From Sanguibacter hominis ATCC BAA-789 (GTDB lineage: Bacteria > Actinomycetota > Actinomycetes > Actinomycetales > Cellulomonadaceae), in assembly GCF_012396185.1 (NCBI RefSeq), contig NZ_JAAXOW010000001.1:1354691-1418690 (forward strand): 64,000 nucleotides of DNA. The letters are read 5' to 3'. The translations under genes and the position numbers were made by a program. Each line of letters opens with the position of its first letter. Position 1 is the first letter of the stretch. Below are positions 16,341 through 23,367 of the stretch, piece by piece. The notes under the pieces are model-generated. The model was not told where the DNA came from and made no database searches. It saw only the letters and a list, made by a program, of their open reading frames with translations.

Positions 16341-16682
16341 GCGGTCCCTCCCTCCAGTGCCGTCCGGCACCGTCTGCGGACCCGGTGATCGTATCCGGGA
16401 TCGGTGCCATCGCGTTGAACCCAGGGTTTCCTGGGATACGGGGCGTCGCAACTCGAGGGATGGGTGCAGGGGCCTCGTGGTGGGGAGGTCGGGCGGCGCG
16501 TCGCCCGGTCAGACGGCCGGCGTGCCGTACGGTGGTGACACGAGGGGGCCAGATTTCGCAGGATCCCGCGATTTCAGGCATGATTCCCTACGCTTGACCA
16601 TGTCCCGCCGAACGGCAGGCACAGTTAGTCCACAGCTCGCCGCGACGTCCCTGCCGTGGCGTGACCCGATGAAGGGAATCGC
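16341..16682. other. Intergenic region between RsbW-like gene and HU
   Basis: 342 bp divergent region without a convincing ORF. It must hold promoters for both flanking genes. For HU, TACGCT at 16589-16594 (TAnnnT) is the best -10 candidate, giving an approximately 80-nt leader; I found no good -35. A CCCAGG-gttt-CCTGGG palindrome lies at 16420-16435, of unknown meaning. GAAGGG is the HU ribosome site, 6 nt before its ATG. Confidence 0.45.
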
Positions 16683-16964
16683 ATGTCGCTCAACCGCTCT
16701 GACCTCGTCTCGGCCATCGCCGCCAAGGCTGACCTGACCAAGGCTGACGCTGACAAGGCCGTCGCCGCGCTCCAGGAGGTCCTGATCGAGTCGCTCGCCG
16801 CTGGCGAGGCTGTCAAGGTCACGGGCCTGCTCTCCGTCGAGCGCGTCGAGCGCGCTGCTCGCACGGGCCGCAACCCGCGCACGGGCGAGGAGATCCAGAT
16901 CCCCGCTGGCTTCGGCGTCAAGATCTCGGCCGGCTCGCTCCTGAAGAAGGCCGTCGCCAAGTAA
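16683..16964 (+). CDS. hup: DNA-binding protein HU
   Basis: A 93-residue nucleoid protein of the HU/IHF family. It begins [20 protein letters not shown] and has the arm motif [19 protein letters not shown] (about residues 61-79), where Pro intercalates into bent DNA. It ends at KKAVAK with no long Lys/Ala/Pro-rich tail, unlike the two-domain HupB of mycobacteria and streptomycetes. It is preferred-codon rich, as expected for an abundant protein, and is followed by a strong terminator. Confidence 0.95.
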   Translation: MSLNRSDLVSAIAAKADLTKADADKAVAALQEVLIESLAAGEAVKVTGLLSVERVERAARTGRNPRTGEEIQIPAGFGVKISAGSLLKKAVAK

Positions 16965-16981
16965 GGCACGCAGTACTCGCG

Positions 16982-17020
16982 AGAGACCCCGCCCCGGTCC
17001 TGACCGGTGGCGGGGTCTCT
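16982..17020 (+). terminator. Terminator of the HU gene
   Basis: AGAGACCCCGCC pairs with GGCGGGGTCTCT, and the interior CCGGTC pairs with GACCGG, leaving a very small loop. Flanking GCACGCAG/CTGCGTGC can extend the stem. Confidence 0.8.
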
Positions 17021-17059
17021 GCGTGCGGAGGCAGTCGCGCAGGTCACGGTCGCCGTGAT

Positions 17060-17089
17060 TTGACCGTGGTTCCGCGGCCCCCGTACGAT
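17060..17089 (+). promoter_or_regulatory. Vegetative promoter of rpmF
   Basis: TTGACC, an 18-nt spacer and TACGAT form the clearest sigma-A type promoter upstream of a protein gene in the window. Transcription from about 17096 would give a leader of about 70 nt ending in GAAAGGA, the ribosome site. Confidence 0.8.
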
Positions 17090-17164
17090 GAGGTGATCAG
17101 TGACCGCTCCCCGGGCCTTAGCTCGCTGTGCCGGAGCAAGGTTTCAACCCGAGAAAGGACGATC

Positions 17165-17335
17165 ATGGCAGTTCCGAAGCGGAAGATGTCCCGCTCCAAC
17201 ACCCGTGCCCGCCGCTCGCAGTGGAAGGCGACGGAGACGCAGCTCGTCGAGGCTCGCGTTGACGGCCAGACGGTCCGCATCCCGCGTCGCCTGGTCAAGG
17301 GCGCGCAGCGCGGCCTGGTGAACGTCGAGGCCTGA
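17165..17335 (+). CDS. rpmF: 50S ribosomal protein bL32
   Basis: A 56-residue protein beginning [20 protein letters not shown], the universal N terminus of bL32. The C-terminal half ([19 protein letters not shown] and onward) has none of the four zinc-binding cysteines, so this is the cysteine-free form common in actinobacteria. I see no second copy in the window. GAAAGGA lies 6 nt upstream. Strong promoter and terminator flank it as a single-gene unit. Confidence 0.94.
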   Translation: MAVPKRKMSRSNTRARRSQWKATETQLVEARVDGQTVRIPRRLVKGAQRGLVNVEA

Positions 17336-17359
17336 GCCTCACGCACCGCACAGTTTCCA

Positions 17360-17395
17360 CGAAGGCCCCCGATCCGCACGGATCGGGGGCCTTCG
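17360..17395 (+). terminator. Terminator of rpmF
   Basis: CGAAGGCCCCCGATCC and GGATCGGGGGCCTTCG form a perfect 16-bp stem around GCAC. It can also act on the convergent membrane-protein gene. Confidence 0.85.
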
Positions 17396-17459
17396 TCATG
17401 CTGGTCAGCCGTCGGGCGGCCTGGCGCTTCTGCCGCTTCTGGCGCCAAGGCGACTGCGG

Positions 17460-20135
17460 CTAGAGGTCGCCCTTCTTCTGCAGGTGGTGCATCGCGAGCC
17501 ACCCGATCGGGATGCGCACCCAGTACGTCATGACACGGAACAGCATGACCACGGTCGCGGCGATACCGGCGGGCACGCCCGCGGTGGCGGTGAGAGATCC
17601 CGCGAGCACGAGCTCGATCGCACCGACGCCGCCCGGGGTCGGCGCGGCGGCCCCGACGGTGTTGCCGATCAGGTAGATCACGGCGACGTCGATCAGGGAG
17701 ACGGACTGCCCGAAGGCGCGCAGGGCGGCGTCGAACGCGAACACGAGGCCGAGCGTCAGGACCGAGTTGCCGAGCAGCGCGACGAGGAGACGCTTGGGGT
17801 CGGAGAACACGGAGGAGAGGCGCGGCCAGGTCTGAGCCCACAGCGGCTCGACGCGGGCGACGATCCAGCGGCGCAGCCGCGGGACGAGCATGACGGCGGT
17901 GATGAGGAGCCCCAGGATGCCCACGGCCACGAGCACGGGCGCGGACGGGAGCGCTCGCAGGAGGCCGCCGTCACCGCTGACGACCGTGAGGACGGCGAGC
18001 AACGCGACGGTGACGACGACCTGCGACACCTGGACGAGCGCGACCGTCGCGCCGGCGAGCGCGCCGGACACCCCGCGCCGCGTGAGCAGGCGCAGGTTGA
18101 GCGCGGCTGACCCGATGCCGGCGGGTGCGGCGAGCGCCACGTACGACGACGCTGCCTGCGTCAGGGTCGCCCGCCACACCCCGATACGCACGGGGGAGAA
18201 GGCGAGGAAGCCGAGCGCCGCGCCCAGCCAGGTGATCGTGCCCGCCGCGAAGCACACGAGCGCCCACCACGGGTTGGCGGTCGCGACGGCGGCGGTGATC
18301 TGCTGGAAGTTGAGCTTGGTGACGATCACGACGACGGCGACGAGCGTGAGCGTCACGGTGATGATGGTGCGCGCGCCGAAGCGCACGAGCCGCTCAGGTT
18401 CGAGGTTCGCCTCGGGGAGCCGTTGCGCGATCTCGGTGCGCAGCTCGCCGAGGACGGGGCTCTTCTCGGAGCGGATCTCCTCGCGCGTGGAGCGCGGCAG
18501 CGCGACCGTCTGCAGGAGCGGGCCGAGCGACTCGACGACGACGTCGTCGACCAGCTCACCTGCCGACGCGAGGGCGCGCTGCGGCCCGACGCGCAGCGCG
18601 AGGAGCGTGAGCATCTGGGTGAGGTCCATGCGGCGTGCGAGCGTCGACGACGCGATGTCGCCGTTCTCCCACCCGGTGAGCCACACCTGGGGCTCGCCGT
18701 GGGTCTGCGCGACGAGGACGACGTCGGCGGTCAGGGAGCGGTGCGCGAGGCCGACCGAGTGGGCGCGCAGGAGCTGGCGCCAGCACTCGCGCAGCACCTC
18801 GTCGGTGAGGGCGTCGGCGTCGAGGTCCCGCAGCGAGACCGTGCCGGCGGCGTGCTCCTGGATGAGCAGCATCGAGTCGGCAGCCTCGGCGACGCCGAGG
18901 AGCTCGGGCGTGCGGACCCCCGCCGAGCGGGCGGCGTGCATGAGGAGCGCGGCCCGCTCCGCGACGGAGCGCAGCGAGATCGCGGAGCGACCCTCGAGGC
19001 CGCGCATGCGCAGGGAGCGCCACGCACGGGTGAGGAAGCCGAGGACCTGACGCTCGCCGTCGAGCACGACGACGTCGAGGCGGTCCCGCTCGGCTGTCGT
19101 GAGGGCGTAGACGCGGTGGTCGGCGGAGCGCAGGAGCGCGAGCGCCGACGGGTCGAACGACGACGCGTCGGGCGTCCCGACGACCGTCTCGACGGCGCTG
19201 CCCGACCACCACGGCCCGGACCGCGGGATGGGCTGAGGGTCGGACACGGTGCCCTGCGGGCTGACGGAGCGTTCGACGTCGTCGGGCGCGTCCGTGAGGT
19301 CGCGGACCCTCACGAGGCTGAGCGGCTCGAACCCGGCGCGACGGACGCCGTCGACCAGGTCGGCGCCGTGGGCGCGCTCCGAGCGGACGCCGGAGACGTA
19401 GCGGACGGTGAGGCCGCCGATGCGACCGACGAGGAGCATGACCGCCACGCCTGGCAGCGAGACCTGGGCGGTGATGAGGAAGACGATGATCGTGACCCAC
19501 AGGAGGTTCCACGACCAGCCGACGGTGCGGCGTCGGGTGCGTGGGCCGGATCCGGTGAGAAGGCCGGAGATCGCGGCGACGAACGCAGGCAGCGAGAGTG
19601 TCGCGACCCCTCCCTGGAGGATCGACAGGCCCGAGCGCAGGTCCTCCGACGCGAGCGCGTCGACGAGGACGTACGCGAGGAGCGCGAGCACGAGGCTCAC
19701 GCCGGCGGCGGTGAGCGCCTCGACGAGCTGCCGGCCCAGGCGCCGCACCGAGAGGTCGACGACGACGGCGAGCGGCACGATGAGCGTGACGAGGCTCTCG
19801 AGGATCGCGACGGGGAAGAGCAGGATGCGGCCGAGGAGCCGCGAGAAGCCCTGGACGTCCTGCTGCACGCCGACCGTCGTCGCGTGCGCGAAGACCGTCA
19901 GCAGGAGGATGACGCCGATGCCGAGCAGGCACAGCGTGATCGCGACGAGGTCCTGCGGGCGGCGGACGCGGTCGGACGGCGCGTCGACGAGACGGACATA
20001 GCCAGACTCGCCGATCCCGGGGAGCTGGTCGTGGTGCGGGTCGCCGACCGTGCGGGTGCGACCCGCGGTCGCAGGACGGGAGACGCCCGGCGCGGGAGCG
20101 TCGGCCGTCCCGTGGTCGTCGAACGTGTGCGGCAT
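17460..20135 (-). CDS. Pseudokinase-linked LPG-synthase-type transmembrane protein
   Basis: An 891-residue membrane protein in three parts. Residues 60-260 hold about six hydrophobic helices starting at LVAITLCLLGIGVILLLTVF. Residues 330-580 resemble a protein kinase fold: LIQEHAAGTVSLRDLDADAL resembles a hinge, but the catalytic loop reads LAHRSLTADVVLV and the DFG position reads GWENGDI, so catalytic Asp residues are missing. Residues 600-891 form the lysylphosphatidylglycerol-synthase-type membrane domain with SYVALAAPAGIGSAALNLR and AAPTPGGVGAIE. No lysyltransferase (DUF2156) domain is present, so flipping or transporting a lipid is more likely than making lysyl-PG. TAGACT lies 7 nt before the ATG. 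Confidence 0.82.
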   Translation of the reverse strand: MPHTFDDHGTADAPAPGVSRPATAGRTRTVGDPHHDQLPGIGESGYVRLVDAPSDRVRRPQDLVAITLCLLGIGVILLLTVFAHATTVGVQQDVQGFSRLLGRILLFPVAILESLVTLIVPLAVVVDLSVRRLGRQLVEALTAAGVSLVLALLAYVLVDALASEDLRSGLSILQGGVATLSLPAFVAAISGLLTGSGPRTRRRTVGWSWNLLWVTIIVFLITAQVSLPGVAVMLLVGRIGGLTVRYVSGVRSERAHGADLVDGVRRAGFEPLSLVRVRDLTDAPDDVERSVSPQGTVSDPQPIPRSGPWWSGSAVETVVGTPDASSFDPSALALLRSADHRVYALTTAERDRLDVVVLDGERQVLGFLTRAWRSLRMRGLEGRSAISLRSVAERAALLMHAARSAGVRTPELLGVAEAADSMLLIQEHAAGTVSLRDLDADALTDEVLRECWRQLLRAHSVGLAHRSLTADVVLVAQTHGEPQVWLTGWENGDIASSTLARRMDLTQMLTLLALRVGPQRALASAGELVDDVVVESLGPLLQTVALPRSTREEIRSEKSPVLGELRTEIAQRLPEANLEPERLVRFGARTIITVTLTLVAVVVIVTKLNFQQITAAVATANPWWALVCFAAGTITWLGAALGFLAFSPVRIGVWRATLTQAASSYVALAAPAGIGSAALNLRLLTRRGVSGALAGATVALVQVSQVVVTVALLAVLTVVSGDGGLLRALPSAPVLVAVGILGLLITAVMLVPRLRRWIVARVEPLWAQTWPRLSSVFSDPKRLLVALLGNSVLTLGLVFAFDAALRAFGQSVSLIDVAVIYLIGNTVGAAAPTPGGVGAIELVLAGSLTATAGVPAGIAATVVMLFRVMTYWVRIPIGWLAMHHLQKKGDL

Positions 20136-20142
20136 GGGTCCG

Positions 20143-20148
20143 AGTCTA
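20143..20148 (-). promoter_or_regulatory. -10 box (TAGACT) of leaderless pseudokinase membrane gene
   Basis: On the minus strand TAGACT ends 7 nt before the ATG and no Shine-Dalgarno intervenes. Confidence 0.5.
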
Positions 20149-20226
20149 GGGCGGCAGCCCCGCCGTTCCGCGGTGTATCTGGGCTGTATGCACCCCTCGG
20201 ACGGCAAGTCCATACCCGGGTCGTAG

Positions 20227-20256
20227 CCCCGGAGGTCGGGCCTCCGTCCAGGGGCG
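20227..20256 (-). terminator. Possible terminator of the CPBP gene
   Basis: GGAGG-tcggg-CCTCC flanked by CCCC and GGGG lies just after the CPBP stop. The stem is short and broken. Confidence 0.35.
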
Positions 20257-20263
20257 GAGGAGA

Positions 20264-21064
20264 TCAGCTCACGCCGAGCGCGGCGAGCAGGCTCGCAGGT
20301 AGCAGGGCGTAACCGACGAACGCGACGATGTCGAGCAGCGTGTGCGCCATGACGAGCGGCATGGTCCGACGGCGTCCCCAGCGGGAGACGTAGAAAGCGC
20401 CGAACACGACGCCCATGACGACGTTCCCGACGAACGGCCCGAAGCCCTGGTACAGGTGGTACGAGCCGCGCAGCAGCGCCGACGCGGCGATCGCGGCGGG
20501 GACGGACCAGCGCAGCTCGCGCAGCCGTTCGAGCAGGTACCCGACGACGATGATCTCCTCGACGAGCGCGTTCTTGAGCGCGAGGAGGATCAGCATCGGC
20601 ACGGTCCACCAGTACTCGGCCAGGTTGGCGGCCTGCACCTCGACCGTGATACCGATCGCCCGGCCGAGCGCGTAGAACCCGAGACCGGGGATGCCGATGG
20701 CAGCGGCGAGGGCGAACCCCCAGCCGATGTCACGCAGCGGGCGGGCCCGGTCGAGCCCGAGCCGCACCAGCGCCGAGCGCCCCGGCTCGGACAGCAGGTA
20801 CAGCGCGAGGGCGACGGGGACGAGCACGAAGAAGAGCGACAACAGCTGGTAGGCGAGGTCGACCCACGGTCGCTCCGCCATCGCCGTGTTGATCGCCGCG
20901 GCCTGGTCGCCGAGCGCCACGGGGGCGCTGAGCCGTTCGAGGATGTTCGCGATCGCGTACACCGCGCTCTTGCCGAGCGACAGGCCCAGCACGATCCAGA
21001 TCTCGACGCCGAGCCGGCGCCGCTCGTAGCGCGACAGCGGGGTCTCGAGCGTGGAGTCGGTCAT
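20264..21064 (-). CDS. CPBP family intramembrane metalloprotease
   Basis: A 266-residue polytopic membrane protein of the CAAX protease and bacteriocin-processing (CPBP/Abi) family. Motif 1 is NALVEEIIVVGYLLERL with the paired Glu; motif 2 is LLRGSYHLYQGF with His; motif 3 is MAHTLLDIVAF with a second His. These form the expected metal site inside the membrane. Its substrate is unknown. TATAAA with an upstream TG lies 7 nt before the ATG. Confidence 0.88.
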   Translation of the reverse strand: MTDSTLETPLSRYERRRLGVEIWIVLGLSLGKSAVYAIANILERLSAPVALGDQAAAINTAMAERPWVDLAYQLLSLFFVLVPVALALYLLSEPGRSALVRLGLDRARPLRDIGWGFALAAAIGIPGLGFYALGRAIGITVEVQAANLAEYWWTVPMLILLALKNALVEEIIVVGYLLERLRELRWSVPAAIAASALLRGSYHLYQGFGPFVGNVVMGVVFGAFYVSRWGRRRTMPLVMAHTLLDIVAFVGYALLPASLLAALGVS

Positions 21065-21071
21065 GTGCTGC

Positions 21072-21077
21072 TTTATA
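21072..21077 (-). promoter_or_regulatory. Extended -10 (TGC-TATAAA) of leaderless CPBP gene
   Basis: On the minus strand TGCTATAAA is an extended -10 whose hexamer ends 7 nt before the ATG. Confidence 0.55.
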
Positions 21078-21115
21078 GCAGGCTGTGCTCGGCCGTGGGT
21101 CGACCGGGGTGCGCG

Positions 21116-22078
21116 TCAGTCGCCCGGCAGCTCGTCCCCCGGCCCGGGATACGACGCCTGCGCCCCCACGGACGTGACGGCGTAGGCGCCGACGCGGGCC
21201 GCGTGCTGCGCGGCGTCGGGCAGGGGAGTGCCGTCGGCGAGCTGTTGGGCGAGCGCGCCGACGAACGCGTCGCCGGCGCCGGTCGTGTCGACCGCGTCGA
21301 CGCGCGGAGAGCGCACGTGCGTCACGCGGGGTGCGCCGTCGACCGTCTCGGCGACGTGCGCGCCGTCGGCGCCGACCGTCACGACGACGGACCGCACGCC
21401 CGCGTCGAGGAGGGCGCGGGCGACGTCGGCGTCCGACGCGCCCGCGGGCAGCGCGACGCCGAGGGCGCGCGCAGCGAGAGCAGCCTCGTGCTCGTTGACG
21501 ACGAGCGGGTCGGCCCGCCGCAACACCTCGGTGTCGAGCGCGATCACCGGCGCGAGGTTGACGATCAGGCGTTCGCGGGCGAGCCGCGCGGCCTCCTCGA
21601 TGCCGTCGCGCGGGACCTCGCCCTGCACGACGACGACGCGCGCCCGGGCGAGCAGGTCCGCCTGGGCGCGCACGGCGTCGGCATCCGTCGCCGCGTTGGC
21701 TCCGGGGATCACTACGATCGAGTTCTCGCCGTCCGCCGACACGGTCACGATCGCGATGCCCGTGCTGCCGGGAACCACGCGCAGCCCCGACAGGTCCACG
21801 CCGTTGGCGCGCAGCCCCTCAAGCGCCGCGTCGGCGAACTCGTCGTCGCCCACCGACCCGACGAACGCGACGTGCGCACCCGAGCGCGCCGCCGCGACAG
21901 CCTGGTTCGCGCCCTTGCCGCCTGCGAGGACTGCCATCGAGCGCCCGAGCACGGTCTCGCCAGGAGCGGGGTGCGCGGCGACCTGGACGAGCAGGTCAGC
22001 GTTCGTCGACCCGACGACGACCACGTCGGGGGACGCGGCACCGACCGCGGCTGACGACGGCCGCGGGGCGCCCGTCAC
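21116..22078 (-). CDS. rbsK: Ribokinase (PfkB family)
   Basis: A 320-residue sugar kinase that phosphorylates ribose or a related sugar with ATP. The first PfkB signature is AGGKGANQAVAAARSGA with substrate-binding GSTNADLLV before it; the second signature DTTGAGDAFVGALAQQL contains the catalytic Asp. GPN-type residues appear as VPGSTGIAIVTV. Its start overlaps the LacI gene by 4 nt, so the regulator and kinase are one operon, and the pair fits ribose or nucleoside use. No transporter gene adjoins it, so the sugar must enter by a system coded elsewhere. Confidence 0.88.
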   Translation of the reverse strand: MTGAPRPSSAAVGAASPDVVVVGSTNADLLVQVAAHPAPGETVLGRSMAVLAGGKGANQAVAAARSGAHVAFVGSVGDDEFADAALEGLRANGVDLSGLRVVPGSTGIAIVTVSADGENSIVVIPGANAATDADAVRAQADLLARARVVVVQGEVPRDGIEEAARLARERLIVNLAPVIALDTEVLRRADPLVVNEHEAALAARALGVALPAGASDADVARALLDAGVRSVVVTVGADGAHVAETVDGAPRVTHVRSPRVDAVDTTGAGDAFVGALAQQLADGTPLPDAAQHAARVGAYAVTSVGAQASYPGPGDELPGD

Positions 22079-23202
22079 GACAGGAGCCTGGCGACGTCGT
22101 CGACGTGCACGGCATGGGCAAGGAGGTGGGGGGCAGGCAGGCCTCGCACGTCCGGCGGGGCCTCCGTCTCGAGCGGGACGGGGGCCGGCACGTCGCGCCT
22201 GAGCGAGGCAGGCCCCGTGGACCCGCGCACCACGAGCTGCGCGTCGAGCACGACGCTCTCGACCTTCTCGCCGTCGAGCATCTTCGTGAGCAGCTCGACG
22301 GCGAGCTCGCCCGTGCGGGCGGGGTCGTGCGAGACGACTGTGATCGGCGGGTCGAGGAGCCGGAACGCCTCGATGTCGTCGTACCCGACGATCGACATGT
22401 CGTCCGGGATCGAGATCGCCCGGTCCTGGCAGACGTGCAGCGCGCCGAGCGTCATGAGGCTGTCAGCCGCGAGCAGCGCGGTCGGCGGGCAGGCGAGGTC
22501 GAGCAGGTGCCGGGCGCCTGCGACGCCGCTCGACACCCGGAAGTCGCCCTCGTAGATCAGCGCCATGTCCTGGTCGGCGCCGTGCTTCTCGATGGCGTCA
22601 CGGAAGGCGACGAGGCGGTCCCGGCCCGTCGACGTGGCCTGGGGCCCAGCGATGAAGCCGATGCGGCGGTGCCCGAGCCCGACGAGGTGCTCGACCGCCT
22701 GGGCGATCCCGCCGAAGTTGTCCGACGTGATCGACGGGACGTCGACGCCGTCGACCGTGCGGTCGACGAACACCAGGGGTACGCCGAGCTTGAGGACGTC
22801 GCGCAGCGAACCGGACCCGTCGCCCTGAGGCGCGATGACGATGCCGTCCGCGCGGTGCGCGAGCAGCAGGTCGATGTACCTGTCCTGCTGCTCCGTCGAC
22901 TCGTTCGCGTTGCACAGCATGATCGTGAGGCCGGCCTCACGTGCGGTCTGCTCGGCCGTGTGGGCGATCTCGGCGAAGAACGGGTTCAGGATGTCGGAGA
23001 CGACGACGCCGATGGACTCGGTGCGCGCCTTGCGCAGGGAGCGGGCCTGGGCGTTGGGGCGGAAGCCGAGCTCGGTCGCGGCCTCGGCGACGCGCGTGCG
23101 GGCGTCGACGGAGGTGGCGGGATGGCCGGACAGGACGCGGGAGGCTGTTGCGGTCGAGACGCCGGCGAGCTTCGCGACGTCCTGAAGGGTGGCGGTTCGC
23201 AT
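22075..23202 (-). CDS. LacI family regulator of the ribokinase operon
   Basis: A 375-residue repressor. The HTH and hinge are ATLQDVAKLAGVSTATASRV and then LSGHPATSVDARTRVAEAA and RPNAQARSLR; the sugar-binding core follows (IGVVVSDILNPFFAEI, GIVIAPQGDG, RIGFIAGP, SIVGYDDIEAFRLL). GAGGAGG lies 6 nt before the ATG. A palindrome of LacI type at 23263-23276 lies 61 bp upstream and is the likely autoregulatory site. The C-terminal 35 residues extend past the usual core. The kinase partner suggests a ribose-like effector. Confidence 0.88.
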   Translation of the reverse strand: MRTATLQDVAKLAGVSTATASRVLSGHPATSVDARTRVAEAATELGFRPNAQARSLRKARTESIGVVVSDILNPFFAEIAHTAEQTAREAGLTIMLCNANESTEQQDRYIDLLLAHRADGIVIAPQGDGSGSLRDVLKLGVPLVFVDRTVDGVDVPSITSDNFGGIAQAVEHLVGLGHRRIGFIAGPQATSTGRDRLVAFRDAIEKHGADQDMALIYEGDFRVSSGVAGARHLLDLACPPTALLAADSLMTLGALHVCQDRAISIPDDMSIVGYDDIEAFRLLDPPITVVSHDPARTGELAVELLTKMLDGEKVESVVLDAQLVVRGSTGPASLRRDVPAPVPLETEAPPDVRGLPAPHLLAHAVHVDDVARLLS

Positions 23203-23262
23203 CGTCGGCCTCCTCGCTCTCCACCCTCACGGCCGCGGGCGGGAGCCTCGGGACCGATCGCG

Positions 23263-23276
23263 TGGAATCGATTACA
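23263..23276. promoter_or_regulatory. LacI-type operator (TGGAATCGATTACA)
   Basis: A 14-bp palindrome centred on CG, with only one mismatched pair, matching the general LacI-family pattern TGnAAnCGnTTnCA. It lies upstream of the LacI-rbsK operon. Confidence 0.7.
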
Positions 23277-23316
23277 TGACGCTAGGTCAGGAAGCGCTCC
23301 CACCACAAGCAGCCAA

Positions 23317-23341
23317 AACGGGCACCTTCTCGGTGCCCGTT
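23317..23341 (-). terminator. Terminator of csoR-copA
   Basis: AACGGGCACC and GGTGCCCGTT form a 10-bp stem with a 5-nt loop; on the minus strand the stem runs into TTTT, giving a classical intrinsic terminator. Confidence 0.75.
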
Positions 23342-23367
23342 CTGAGTGCCTGTCTTCGAGGGGATGC

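Noticed and set aside
18423..20312. A plus-strand open frame of about 630 codons opposite the pseudokinase membrane gene
   Set aside because: Asp/Glu/Arg-rich antisense translation without domains; the minus-strand gene has membrane helices and conserved motifs.
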